Counted from the stretch's first letter, positions 12,321-23,007 are shown. The stretch is 64,000 bases of DNA from Ectobius pallidus (GCA_964059195.1 CAXKWD010000011.1:30348066-30412065); one strand, 5' to 3'. Program-made: numbers and translations. Notes: generated by a model not told the origin, from the letters alone.

Positions 12321-13720
12321 GAACCCGACTTCAGATTTAGTTTTTTTCTTCAAAGAAACATTCTCAGGGTTGGGATGGTCATTACTTGGTTGATAATATT
12401 TCTCAACTACTGTTCCTAGTGGCCAACAATATGCATATAGTAAACTATTTAAAATGTTTTCAGGTACTCCAATCTTAAAAGAATTGTTGTTATACTTCGT
12501 CTTTAGCTTCTCACACTGAACTTTTTCATTTCTGGATTCTTTTCTGTAGTGAAGTATATCATCAGTAGTGACGTCAGGAGAAAACCACGAAATGAAAATC
12601 CAAGATAATTTGTCTACAATTTTCAGTGAGTTGGTTGAAGATAATCTTTTATGACCTATTATAGTACAGTCAACCCTTGATATAATGCCACCATCCGTTC
12701 TCTACCATTTAGTGGCACAAAGCGAGGGTGGCACTAAAACGAAATTTAATTTTTAAAATAAAAATTGCATAATACAGTGCTGTATTAATTTATTGTACAG
12801 TATTATGGAAGAAAAATTAAACTAGAGAACTTGAGCACAAAATAAAATACTGTACAGTAACTCAATTTATTACAGTAGACTATAATTATGTCCATTGTTA
12901 CACTACACGAAGGGGTTCAAAATCATGTGGGACCATGAAAGTGATTATCTGTAACTTAGTAACTATAGTGTAGTGTAATGAAGTGAAAGTTTGAATGTCT
13001 TATTGTATGAAGGGCTCTTTCTACCTCCTCCACCCTCACGCAGGCTGTCTGTCCGACTTCTTAACATAGCTTCCTCATTCTAGCGCACTACATTTACATT
13101 TAGTGGCAGAGGAACACTCACTTCTTATAATACTTTACAGTACGTTTCTTAAATAATCTTCCTAACATGCTAGTTTTAAAATAATTCTACAACTGAAAAA
13201 AATCACTGCAAGGTATATTTTGTAAAATTCTTGTCTTATATTCACTGGCACTAAATAAATCGGCACACTAACGAGGTTTCGTATGTACGTTATATTGGAG
13301 ATCCGTTCACTTGCATTTATTGGTGCAGTGCGAGGGCAGCACTGTAAAGAGGGGCATTATATCAAGAGCTGACTGTAGTTTTAAATTCCTTCACCTTACT
13401 AGCATAATTATGTAGGTTTGTTAGGAGTCAATCATTACAATCGAATCTTCCATTGCCATAACCTCACTTTCGCTTATAATCTTATTCACATTGTCATGAT
13501 TATTTATTTGTTCAATTTTAATCAAAGTGAATTTGTCAGTGTCAGCAAACAAGAACACTGTTTAGTTTTTAGAATATGAATCAGTAGTAGGCCTACCTGT
13601 TCGTTTAATTTCTTTTCCATTTGTTCATTTAGTTTACATACCAAAGCTACTTCCTGGATCGACTGTTATTTCCAACGCATCACGCATAATGCTACCCCAG
13701 TAGTAGAATGAGTAACTCTC
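12321..13720 (-). pseudogene. LINE ORF1 tail, split by a MITE
   Basis: Reading minus-strand from 13720 down, skipping 12667-13375, the frame gives LNEQMEKKLNEQ (a coiled-coil-like stretch), then IVDKLSWIFISWFSPDV, then SFKIGVPENILNSLL, then AYCWPLGTVVEKYYQP. It runs straight into the endonuclease relic. The pattern (a beta-rich segment, then W-P-x-G-T-x-V-x-x-[FY]) is typical of insect LINE ORF1 C-termini as I remember them. The frame contains stops. The insertion of 12667-13375 separates the two halves. Confidence 0.5.
12667..13375. mobile_element. Tigger/pogo-type MITE inside a LINE
   Basis: This 709-bp element starts CAGTCAACCCTTGATATAAT and ends with the inverted counterpart ATTATATCAAGAGCTGACTG. 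TA lies immediately outside both ends (12665-12666 and 13376-13377). CAGTC-type termini with a TA target fit the pogo/Tigger group. The interior is non-coding. LINE-derived sequence continues on both sides, so this insertion postdates the LINE. Confidence 0.85.
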
Positions 13721-14129
13721 AGTAAATGTTAAAAAATAACATAAAAAATAGCACGATACAATATTTTTAAAAATTGCCAATGTTAGAACCATACAACTTA
13801 TCGAATATTCCACAGAAAGTAAACATTGTTATGCCGAGAAATTAAGAATTTCAATTATTCTCTCAAATACGCTTCGTCAGTGTACAGTCTCTGCATTTAA
13901 CAATTAATTTTTTTATGGGTTGAATCAATTGTATTTTCTAATTTAAGTCGAGACAACAACTCAATCCACTTTGAATGGGAATCCAAGTCATTTCTAAATT
14001 TTTCATGTCAGTTTCGATATATGTTTAAATGCCCTCCATCATTATATCAATCACCAGTGAGAGAAATTTTGCTACACGAAAACAACCTGGAGCAAAAGCA
14101 AAACATAGAGTGCTTCTGAGTAAACTAAC
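13721..14129. other. No gene recognised
   Basis: AT-rich sequence between two LINE relics. It may contain unrecognised upstream parts of either. Confidence 0.35.
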
Positions 14130-15036
14130 CATGATCGATCAATCCAGACCCGTTATCTGCCACATTATTCTGCATAATAATAGATATGATACTAAAATAA
14201 CTAGATCTGAGAGGAAATGTCTCTACAAGATTAAAACAATGCCTTGCTTATGCTGACGACGTAATAATAACAGCAAGAACCAAAAATTCCTTACTGGAAA
14301 CTTTTGACAAGCTAAAGAATGAAAGTATAAAATATTGGCTAGTAATCATTGTAAATAAAACGAAATATCTAAGATGTATGAGAAATAAAACAAATTTAGA
14401 TGATCTAACAATAAATAGTGACAGAGTTGAACAAATTAACTACTTTAAGTACCTAGGAACAATACTAAATGATAATAGTGTTGAAGAAGAAATTAAATCA
14501 AGAATATCACAAGGAAATAAAGCATATTTTGCTAACTTAGATATATTTAAGAGTAAGTTAATATAGAGAAACGTCAAATTTAAACTGTACACAACGATAA
14601 TAAGACCAGTTTTATGCTATGGTTCAGAAACCTGGGTACTAAAAGAAGCAGACAAATTAAGATTACAAATATTTGAAAGGAAAATAATTAGAAGAATACT
14701 AGGACCAATTAAAGAAAGTGCAACTTGGAGATTAAGAAGAAATAATGAATTACACATCAAAAACAATAAAGTAAATATTGTTAGCCTCATCAAATCTAAA
14801 AGACTACAATGGCTAGGACATACACTAAGAATGCCCAAAGGAAGATTACCGTATGATATCTTAAATTGGAAACAACAGGGAACAAGACCTAGAGGTAGAC
14901 CTAAGGATCGATGGGAAGTTGACTTAAATAATGATATGGAGGAAATGGGAATCTCGAACTGGAAACTGTTGGTACAAGACAGGAAGAAATGGGGCGAACT
15001 TGTTGAGAAGGCCAAGACATTCCAATGGGAGTCGTA
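14130..15036 (+). pseudogene. RTE-like LINE reverse transcriptase, C-terminal half
   Basis: The frame reads QCLAYADDVIITART (the catalytic YxDD of reverse transcriptases), then FKYLGTILND, then YTTIIRPVLCYGSETWVL, then RLQWLGHTLRMPKGRLP, then GTRPRGRPKDRW, and ends after FQWES at about 15034. This is the order expected for RTE-group LINEs from palm to C-terminus. At least two stops or frameshifts (near 14566 and upstream of 14230) disable it. The 5' half, with the endonuclease, is absent. It differs from the RTE-like end at 5386-5813, so two families are present. Confidence 0.85.
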
Positions 15037-15041
15037 GAGCC

Positions 15042-15083
15042 TACAGGAGGAGGAGAGGGAGGAGGAGGACGAGAAGAAGAAAA
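15042..15083 (+). repeat. Purine-rich (GGA/GAA) tract
   Basis: AGGAGGAGG-type tract directly after the RTE stop codon. It is probably the low-complexity 3' tail of that LINE. Confidence 0.6.
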
Positions 15084-16845
15084 TCGATCAATCCAGTCCT
15101 TACTTCCCTGGCGTAATAATTTAATGAAAATATACTCCATAACAGCTATGAGAAAAAACGAAATCACTTTCTGGTCATTTTGGGAGACATTCCACTTTAC
15201 GGTGACAGTTAAAGAGGGTTTCCATTTGACTGGATCCGTCAATTTTTCAAGATCCTCAGTTATTTTTATGAAATGGGGGGGGGGGAAAAATGCAATCTGT
15301 TTCACTTTGGCCCTTGATGTTACAGGGATCATGAAGGGAAGTACTTGCAGTCAACTCCGAATCACAGGCTTCGACCTTTTCTTTCACGTGTACTCGTACT
15401 GCAATTGCATCTTCCATTTGCGTTTTGATTAATTTACACACAGATCCCCTTCGTTTCTGTATGCCGAGTACATTTTCTTACTTGCGTTTGCGATACTACG
15501 CACATGGTAGCGTTTTATTTTACTGGACATAATAGAATGTTAACATGGGTATTTGCTATAAAACATCTAGTTTTAAATCAATAAACATTACCCAATACAC
15601 TTTTTTAGCATGTTCGCCAGTTAAACATTATATTTAGAGCAGGCATGTCAAATCCAACTTTTACTAAGGGCCAACTCTACTTGATAAATGGAAGTCCAAT
15701 GGCGAAATGAAGATATAACCTTTTGTTTTTATAAAATTTAAGCATGTTTTTAATTATTTTGTAAAATACAACCACCCAACTCTTAAAATTTAACACACCA
15801 TAGAATAATATATAACATATAATTCCTTCCATTTGATGCTATGTGTATTACAATCAATACATTTTAAGTACAGTACAGTACATATAGAAAATCTATGGAT
15901 AACCAAAAAAGCAGGACCTTTTTTTACTTTTCTTGATTTCAGTTTCTTCATTAAAAGAAAAAAAAATTCTAATTAAGATTTTAATTAAACCCCTCCTTCT
16001 TGAGTTAGAACCCTTTTACCCTAAGCTCCCATAAATGTCATGATTTTCGTTAAAATATCTATTATATTAATTTATTATAATAACTACCATTTAAAGAATA
16101 AATTTCAAAAATTTGCACTGGCCCGCACTGCTATTCGATATAGGCCTACAATACAAGAAAAATAAGAAAAAATAAAAATACTTTCTTACAACTTTTTAGG
16201 TTTACATTCACTATTCATTACTTAACTGTTTTATGTTGGAAGCATAATGACTGAAGTCAGAAGCAATGTGGGATTCTTGAAAACCTGGTAAGTAAAAAAA
16301 TGAATTCGGCCTTCCCAAGGCCTGAGCTTTAATTTAAAAGCCTTAATAATATCATACAAAAAAATACAAATTGATATCTACTTTGTAATTTTAAATCTAA
16401 GTCCTTTAAACCCCCTTTCAAATCTTCAGGTCAATTACTATTGCCTCAGATGATTCGCCTTTCATTTTTCAGAAAACTAATTTATTCTCAAAGGGGCCAA
16501 ATGCGTTTTAAAATTAGATGACAAGAAAGCCAGCAAACTTCTTAAAAACATGTATTCCTCACATTCGCGAGCGACCCCTGGTGATCCCGTAAGGGGACAT
16601 TTGGCAAGTCCTCAAATCACTACCTGTATCATTAATCAAAGTGAATAAATGCCAGAGCAAGTGTCAGGAGGAACATCAGCACAGGAAGCAGGCCCTGTTT
16701 CCAGGAAGACCAAGATTTTTCCACTACAAGTCCAGACCTACTTACTCAGACTGAACTGAATGACCTAGTCTAGTTCCAGACTTGCAATTTCCCACAACTA
16801 AGGCGCAGTTACTCTCATCTCATCTAAGCAGTGTCCAAACAGTGG
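15084..16845. other. No gene recognised; possible hAT-like terminus
   Basis: A G homopolymer of 11 lies at 15275-15285. At about 15641 the sequence AGCAGGCATGTCAAATCC resembles a hAT end of CAGGGGTGTCAAA type, but no matching right end or 8-bp duplication was found. The open frames at 14901-15441 overlap in several frames and look like chance. Confidence 0.3.
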
Positions 16846-17710
16846 AGACTTTTCATCGAACCATCGAAGGCTAGTTTGAAGGCTGTTTTACTTCATAATG
16901 GAAACAAGTTTTCTTCAGTTCCTCTTGCACATGCAGTTCACATGAAGGAAACCTATGAGAATTTTAGGAATCTGTTGGAGAATATCAATTATGAAGACCA
17001 TCACTGAAGCACATGTGCAGACCTTAAAGTTGTGGCTTTGCTACTACAACAAGGTTTTACAAAATTCAACTACTTCTTTTGTGAATGGGAAAGAAAAGCA
17101 AGGGACAAACACTTCAGTGTGAGAAAGTAGCCACTCAGATGAGAAAACGTTCCAGGACAGAAAAATGTCACCCATCAGACTTTAGTCTAAAGGAAAAATT
17201 TACCTCCTCTCCACATAAAGCTCGGCTTGATAAAAGAGTTGTGAAAGCAACAATAAAGTCAATCAAGGATTGGCTTATTTAAAGAGAATTTAAACGAATA
17301 AGTGAAGCAAAAATAAAAGAAGGTATCTTTGTCGTTCCTCGAGTGGTAGGCTACAGCTGTTTCAAGTTCCCAATTTAAAAAATTAATTGAATGCTGCTGA
17401 GAAAAGGACCTGGGATCTATTTCAAAATGTTTGCAGTAACTTTTTGGAAAAAAAAGTCTGAAAATGATGTGGAAATTGTGCTTACTACCCTCATTTAGCG
17501 CTTTGGGATGCAATACATCTCTGAAACCACGTTTCCTGCACTCGCACCTGGATTTTTTCCCTGGTATTATGGGTGCACTGTTAGATGAACATGGGAAAAG
17601 ATTTCCATCAAAACATAGCTCCAATGTAGAAAAGATACAGTAGGAAATGGAATGAGAACATGTTGGCAGACTAATTCTTGACTCTTATATGAGAGACACC
17701 AGAGTATGTC
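16846..17710 (+). pseudogene. Decayed member of a multi-copy metazoan gene family
   Basis: With stops read through, one frame gives LLHNGNKFSSVPLAHAVHMK, then an acidic region with YEDHH, then DLKVVALLLQQGFTKFNYFF followed by CEWERKARDKH, then VPGQKNVTHQTLV, LPPLHIKLGLIKEL, EAKIKEGIFVVP, HSHLDFFPGIMGALLDEHGK. I recall this series of motifs from many near-identical predicted proteins in insects and cnidarians whose copy number suggests a mobile origin, but I cannot name the superfamily. Multiple in-frame stops (about ten) show that it is dead. It lies about 850 bp upstream of another decayed ORF (18565); whether the two belong to one element is unknown. Confidence 0.55.
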
Positions 17711-17918
17711 CATGAGAATCAGGACAAAATCCTTAATTTTTCAAATTATTATTTTTTCAACAACACTGTTCTCAGAAAGTAAAAGTTTGAGAGAATGTAG
17801 GTAGCATTAAATTTCTTGGATTACCCCTGCATTTGTTTGTAATTTGAGAGGGAATCCCACTGTTCTAATAGCAGACCTAATGGCTTCATTTTAGGTATCT
17901 TTTCCATCGGTATTTTTT

Positions 17919-18078
17919 AATAATTAAGGAATCGCGCACAATGTGCATTATCTTAACCTACCCAGTCCTGAACCCGGGAAAGGGATTTTTCACTACTGAA
18001 AAATCCCCGACCCGGCCGGGAATCGAACCCGGGCCGCCGGAGTGGAAGGCAGGCGCGCTACCGATTCACCCACGGTGA
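17919..18078 (-). mobile_element. tRNA-derived SINE with 11-bp TSD
   Basis: On the minus strand the head reads GTGGGTGAATCGGTAGCGCG (A-box-like) and then GGGTTCGATTCCC (B box), a pol III type 2 promoter from a tRNA ancestor. The 160-bp unit is flanked by CGGTATTTTTT at 17908-17918 and 18079-18089. Its 3' end contains AATGCACATTGTGCGC, the same 16 bases that end the LINE at 19522-21397. That suggests the SINE is moved by that LINE's machinery. Confidence 0.85.
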
Positions 18079-18564
18079 CGGTATTTTTTGCTTGTGTATT
18101 AATAAATAGAAGATACAAAATTATTGGAAAATGTTATCAACATATTAGTTAAGTAAACATGTTATTCAAGTTGTAATTATTTCTTACATTATGCCTTGTA
18201 TTAAGACTTCAAAGGTACATAGCACCTTGTAACGTGAATTACCAGAAACATTTGAAAAATTATTATTAAGGTTTTAACATCTAGTTTATAGGAAAAAAAT
18301 AATTTATTTCATGCTTGTTGATTAAAAAAATATTAGCATTGCTTTGAGTTTCCATGCATAACCTAGAAGTTATAATTTTAATTTGTGTAACGTGAGTTAC
18401 CTTTGAAGCATTCCACACACAGTCAGTAACTTAAAAGTAGAAAATACAACCAGCCTTTCATAAATATAGCAGGCAGGCTGATACCTAATTTATAGATAAC
18501 ATTGTCCCCATAAGTACTTTTCATTAAAATTTTAAATTTAGGACTTTTGGATTATTTTTCAGCC

Positions 18565-19500
18565 ATGCCTTTATCTACGGCAGAAAGAATTAAAAGGTGG
18601 AGACAGAAATTAAAGGATGAAGGCAATTATCTATAATAATGAGAGAAAGTGTTTGTTTGTCTGTCTGTGCATGATGCCCAGCAAAATATACTGCAGAGAT
18701 CTGAAATTTTAAACATAGATGGACTGAAGGGTGACTGAACACACCTCGAAGCCGGATTTTTAACTGTTTCATTATAATTATTAATCATTTAATTTATGAA
18801 TGATTCATGCGTAGGTGTTAATAAAAATGTTTTAATTATCTTACTCTTAATTTTTCAATTAATTATCGTGACCGAAGCTGTGGGCACCTGCTAATGAAGA
18901 ATATAAGGAAAAGCAAAAGCAATGTATGAAAAAAACTAAGAGAAAAACAAAAGCAAGAACTAGCTACAATGAGGGAAAGGAAAAGAAATGCAATTCAACA
19001 AGAAGAAAGAAGAAAGACAAAGGATAGATAGGCCTGATGAAGCTGTGCCTTCAAGTTCTTGTAGTGCTGGAATATCACATAGAATTCCTATTTATCACCA
19101 GGTCTACACTTCAAGCGCTGAAGATGAAAGTTACATCATTCCTACTGTATGTCACACAAAAGGGAACATAAAAATGGTTGGTTTGTCCTTCCAGAGTTCC
19201 ATCAGAACAGAAAAAAAAAATGATATAAGCTTAGTTAAGTTTTGGTATGCAGCAGTATGTCAAAGTGATGCCAATGAACATGGTGACATAGAAGTGACCT
19301 GTCTGAGAAGTGCTGAAAACAATGTACTATTCAAAATAGATGAGAAAGAACAGCATTCATTAAATTCAAACAGATAATTGAGATTTTGCTTCTTCCTGAA
19401 GTTGAAATGAAAGGAAATCGAATGTATTACAAATTCAGTAAGGGAATTGGCATTTTTAGAATTGTAGGAAATATGGTAGGCTACAGTATGGTCAGTAAAC
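18565..19500 (+). pseudogene. Decayed ORF interrupted by a Helitron
   Basis: An ATG at 18565 opens MPLSTAERIKRWRQKLKDEG. The frame is broken by the Helitron at 18630-18894, and beyond it resumes exactly with YEEYKEKQKQ. After a frameshift, 18988-19377 continues with a Ser/Pro-rich linker and then a domain containing VKFWYAAVCQ, EVTCLRSAENNVLFKI and (after another shift) EIL, MYYKF. The layout (basic N-terminal coiled-coil-like region plus a C-terminal beta-rich domain) recalls multi-copy insect ORFs with MPLT/SAE starts, function unknown. The LINE at 19522 cuts the region just downstream. Transposon-encoded origin is possible but not shown. Confidence 0.5.
18630..18894 (+). mobile_element. 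Non-autonomous Helitron, 265 bp
   Basis: It starts TCTATAATAATGAGAG, followed by repeated GTTTGTCTGTCTGT, and ends ACCGAAGCTGTGGGCACCTG plus CTAA, matching the 5'-TC and CTRR-3' rule. It sits between A and T of the host and has no TSD, as expected for Helitrons. Removing it restores the reading frame across the junction (DEGN before, YEEYKEKQ after), which defines both boundaries to the base. No Rep/helicase is encoded. Confidence 0.9.
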
Positions 19501-19521
19501 TAATTCTGTATGGTACATTAA

Positions 19522-21397
19522 ATAATAAATAGAAGAGCGCACAATGTGCATTGTTATTCTTCAGTACAAAACTGAGTTAGAGATTTTTGTCTCTTCTTGC
19601 ATGTTAACACATGATAGCGTTCACATGGTCGACCACACAGTTGACACAAACACTGAAGCGGGTCTGGTTCATGGTGTTTCGTGGTGGAACACATCAGGTG
19701 ATGGAATCCGTGAACTGAAAGGCGTGTGTAGATGTGTCTGAGCTCGTAGTCTGCTTGCTTCCACTCTGTCTTCATCATGGCATCCGTCGAGTAGAAATCG
19801 GGCCATATTTGTTCCTTTTTCTGTCTTAGGATTGTAATTGCCTCATTGTAGGCACTTGTTGATGGCAGCGAGAACTGGTATCGTAGCTCTTCTAGTAGGA
19901 AAGGTTCACTTGCAAGTTCGTAAACAAGTCGTGAAAGAGTGAATTTTGAGAGACATAATGCCTTTTTAAGGTAAGTTGACTTGACTTTTTCTATGGCAAG
20001 GAGATCATTCGTTTGCAATTGTTCCCATATAGCGTCTAGAGCATAGCTGATAACTGGCGCAATTTTCACCCTGAAGAGTTTCAGTGATGTGTGTAAAGAC
20101 AATCTTCGTATCTGTTGTATGTCGTTCATAGCTATGGTTGCTGCGGATGTTCTCTCTTTTATGTGCTTTGTGAACCTGGCGCCTGTTGTTTGAAGGGTAA
20201 TGCCGAGATACTTGAAGCTATTGACCTTTCGTATATTCTTACCATTTATCTTGATGACATCTTCGGCTGCGGCTCGTCCTCCTTTCCTAAATACCATCAT
20301 TACTGTCTTGTCTTCATTCAAATGTAGGTCATTTTGTTCTGCCCATGTGATTAGACGGTCGCATGCCACTTGGAGCTGTTCCAGCGATTTGGAGACCAAG
20401 ACCATGTCATCTGCATATGCGTACATGGCCACATCTAAGTTTTCTACGACTTGTGTCACGTCTATCGTGGCGATGTTAAACAAAAGAGGGCTCATTGGGT
20501 CGCCCTGCAAGACTCCATTCATCTGCGTCAGCCAGGATGATCTGTCTATCTGGTTGTCTATCTCAACGTAGTTGCAGGCTAGTATATTTTGTATGATTTT
20601 TGTCAGGTAGTGGCTTTCTCCAATTAGGGATCCAAGTTTTCCGAGTGCTTTCTGTCTATTAATCAAGTCGAAGGCCTTGCTGTAGTCAACGAAAATGGCA
20701 TATAGTTTTCCCCGTTGGTGTCTGAGTGCTTCTCGTATGTCGTTTAGTATGCAATTCACGGCATGAATCGTGGATTTCCCCTTTCGGAAACCGAACTGTA
20801 ACTCTGGAATTTTGTCATCTATTAGTTTTGTAAGTCTGTCCGTGATGAGTTTTGTCAGCATTTTGAATGGTGTGCATTCTAGGGCAATGCCTCTATATGC
20901 ATTTGGGTCTTTTGTGTCACCTTTTCCTTTGTATAACACTTTCACTGTTGAGCTCCTCCACTTGTCAGGGATATTGGCTTCTGTAAGGCATCTGTTCATC
21001 ATTGCGGTCCAGGCATTAGTAAATAGTGTGGCGGTGTTTTGGATGTGCTCATTGTATATCTGGTCGGGTCCACAAGCTTTCTTTTTCTTTAGTTGAGCTA
21101 TTACGCCTTTGATATCTTCCGTGGTGAATGGGTCGTAATCATTGATTCCAGTTTGGAGTTTAGTTTCCATATGAGGTCTTGTTTCCTTGAATTGTAGGAC
21201 TTCGCGGAAATGTTTTTCCCAAGTCTCTATAGGGATTTCCCTGGGAAACCTTGGTTGTCGTGGTTTTAGGGCTCTATATGGATTTGTTTCTGCCTCTTCT
21301 ATTAACTTGTTCTCCTCTGATATTATATAGGCCTTTCTCGTTTCTGTCAGCACTTCCTTGTATTCTTTTCTTTTTATGGAATAGTCTTGCAGATCTG
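19522..21397 (-). mobile_element. LINE insertion with 15-bp TSD, 5' truncated
   Basis: TGTATGGTACATTAA occurs at 19507-19521 and 21398-21412 and frames a 1876-bp minus-strand insertion. The 3' UTR is only about 30 bases and carries the hairpin GCACATTGTGC, followed by an AT-rich tail (TTTATTATT on the minus strand). The element is 5'-truncated inside ORF2. A third copy of the duplicated sequence lies in the adjacent palindrome at 21414-21514. Confidence 0.9.
19554..21395 (-). CDS. LINE ORF2: reverse transcriptase with C-terminal zinc knuckle
   Basis: This is an open frame of about 613 codons, the longest in the window, with no internal stop. Visible motifs in order: GFRKGKSTIHAV, YAIFVDYSKAFDLINR (RT motif A, Asp), LQGDPMSPLLFNI (motif B), YAYADDMVLV (catalytic YADD), SFKYLGITL, and a C-terminal C-x2-C-x6-H-x4-C knuckle (QLCGRPCERYHVLTCKK). 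The endonuclease is missing. The open frame continues to 21470, but its first 25 codons are flanking DNA and target duplication, so the true element sequence starts at about 21397 with DLQDYSIKRKEYKEV. Integrity over 1.8 kb implies a fairly recent insertion. The clade is uncertain. Confidence 0.85.
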   Translation of the reverse strand, partial: DLQDYSIKRKEYKEVLTETRKAYIISEENKLIEEAETNPYRALKPRQPRFPREIPIETWEKHFREVLQFKETRPHMETKLQTGINDYDPFTTEDIKGVIAQLKKKKACGPDQIYNEHIQNTATLFTNAWTAMMNRCLTEANIPDKWRSSTVKVLYKGKGDTKDPNAYRGIALECTPFKMLTKLITDRLTKLIDDKIPELQFGFRKGKSTIHAVNCILNDIREALRHQRGKLYAIFVDYSKAFDLINRQKALGKLGSLIGESHYLTKIIQNILACNYVEIDNQIDRSSWLTQMNGVLQGDPMSPLLFNIATIDVTQVVENLDVAMYAYADDMVLVSKSLEQLQVACDRLITWAEQNDLHLNEDKTVMMVFRKGGRAAAEDVIKINGKNIRKVNSFKYLGITLQTTGARFTKHIKERTSAATIAMNDIQQIRRLSLHTSLKLFRVKIAPVISYALDAIWEQLQTNDLLAIEKVKSTYLKKALCLSKFTLSRLVYELASEPFLLEELRYQFSLPSTSAYNEAITILRQKKEQIWPDFYSTDAMMKTEWKQADYELRHIYTRLSVHGFHHLMCSTTKHHEPDPLQCLCQLCGRPCERYHVLTCKKRQKSLTQFCTEE

Positions 21398-21413
21398 TGT
21401 ATGGTACATTAAT

Positions 21414-21514
21414 ATAGTGTATCCTAAAGTGCAGCCAAGATAATACTAACAATATTAATGTATGGTACATTAATATTGTTAGTATTATCTTGGCTGCACT
21501 TTAGGATACACTAT
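21414..21514. repeat. Perfect 49-bp inverted repeat, 3-bp spacer
   Basis: 21414-21462 and 21466-21514 are exact reverse complements separated by TGG. The centre contains another copy of the LINE target sequence TGTATGGTACATTAA (21459-21473). The right arm looks like the native flank; the left arm is an inverted copy lying between the LINE's 5' TSD and that flank. Confidence 0.9.
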
Positions 21515-22561
21515 TTAATACATAATGGTACATATATATATATTTATATTTATGGATGTAGTAGTAGCCTACATTGTTTTAGTTCAATGTTCATTGTATA
21601 AATTAAAAATGTTTCAATGAAAAAATTATTTTTTTATTTAGGCTACTACTAGAGAAATGTAGGTTACATCTTTAAAAATGTTTCATTATTTTAAAGCAAA
21701 CGGTTTTGATTTAGTGTAAATAGTAACGTGAGTTATGAACAGGCAATTGTTTGTGTCAGATAATGCGTATTTAATTTTTTTGAAATTACAAATTACTTTA
21801 ATATTCATATTTCAAACATGATAACATACCAATACAGCAATACATGTATTTATTGAGCCACTAAAAGAGCAGGAATATCGCTTACTTAAATCTGAGTTTC
21901 AAATACCATGTCCATTTTCTGTACCGTGAGTTACCAAATTTTGAATGATCTCAATAATCTTTGCATTTGTGATCCAGAATTTACTTGAATCATGCAACAT
22001 AGCCTATATTTCATTTATTAGAGGTTTCACTGATACGCTTTTGGCAGCTTATGTATTTTCTGGAAATTACTTAATAAGAGTTTAACAAGTAGGAATGAGT
22101 CAGATTGTAACGTAAGCTACCATGGACAGACCCACCATAGGAAAAACACAAAAGACAGAAGGAAACAAAATTAACGTCTTGTTTTTAATTCACGTGTAAC
22201 TCAGAATTAAGAATACTGTGAATTAATCAAATTTTTACGTTCTCAAAAGTGTGTGCAAGTATTGGGTGCTTTTTTTTTGTCAAACAGCATTTTTTACTAC
22301 TTAAAATAGCCTACTTCTCCCCAAAAAATAGTACATGATAGAGCAATATTGTTGACATAGCCATAGCCTACTTGAATTCAGCAATATCAAATCCATATAA
22401 CTTAGTTCACTTATTTAAAATTTTTGCAGGGAGGGAGAAAAATATCTTTTTGCCTACCAGTGTTATTTACAGTTATTTCCACATTTAAATACCTTTAATT
22501 AACTTACCTTCTTTTTTTTTTTTTTACTTTCTTTATTTACTTTAGTAAGCAAAACACGTGT
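21515..22561. other. AT-rich DNA with repeated GTAACGTGAGTTAC-like motifs
   Basis: No gene was recognised. Variants of GTAACGTGAGTTAC occur at 21723, 21921 and 22107, and, on the other side of the LINE, at 18229 and 18387. A TA-rich patch lies at 21534-21552. Confidence 0.45.
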
Positions 22562-23007
22562 CAAAATTAGCCACAAGACTGAAATGGAAATGGGGAGGCC
22601 ACGTGGCAAGACTACAGGACAAAAGATGGACTTACAAGGCCACCATGTGGGACCCCCATGTAGGACAACTACTACCAGGAAGGCCGAGAGTGAGATGGAC
22701 AGAGCTCTTAAAGGGCAAGCAGGGAAGCAGTGGTCACGAGTAGCGAGAGGAAGAAACGTCTGGAAATCCCTAGAGGTGCATCTATGTAGTGACTACATAG
22801 TGAATACCTAGTGTAAATGTGTAACAGTATTCCTACCCAAGAGTGACTATAAATCGATAAAAGATGTTATTATGTATGAACAACACCTAAGGTGGAGTAG
22901 CTCACCACGTTAGTGTAAATGAGCTTTCCCTATTCGATAGGAGGCCTTTGCCCTTCACGGGACATTATGGCTATTTTCTTTTCATTTCATTTCATTTCAT
23001 TTACCGG
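22562..23007 (+). pseudogene. LINE 3' end with (ATTTC)n tail
   Basis: The frame gives TRLKWKWGGHVARLQDKRWT, then LLPGRPRVRWTELLK. After a one-base shift it continues QWSRVARGRNVWKSLE, the usual C-terminus of RTE-like LINEs. A 3' UTR follows with GGAGGCCTTTGCCC, a motif common near the 3' end of such elements, and then a TTTCATTTCATTTCATTTCA tail at about 22979-23001. It is 5'-truncated to under 450 bp and frameshifted. Confidence 0.8.

Noticed and set aside
15641..16145. hAT element with CAGGCATGTCAAA end
   Set aside because: No matching right terminus and no 8-bp duplication.
20115..21096. Open frames on the plus strand across the LINE ORF2
   Set aside because: They are antisense to a motif-rich reverse-transcriptase frame and have no recognisable motifs.
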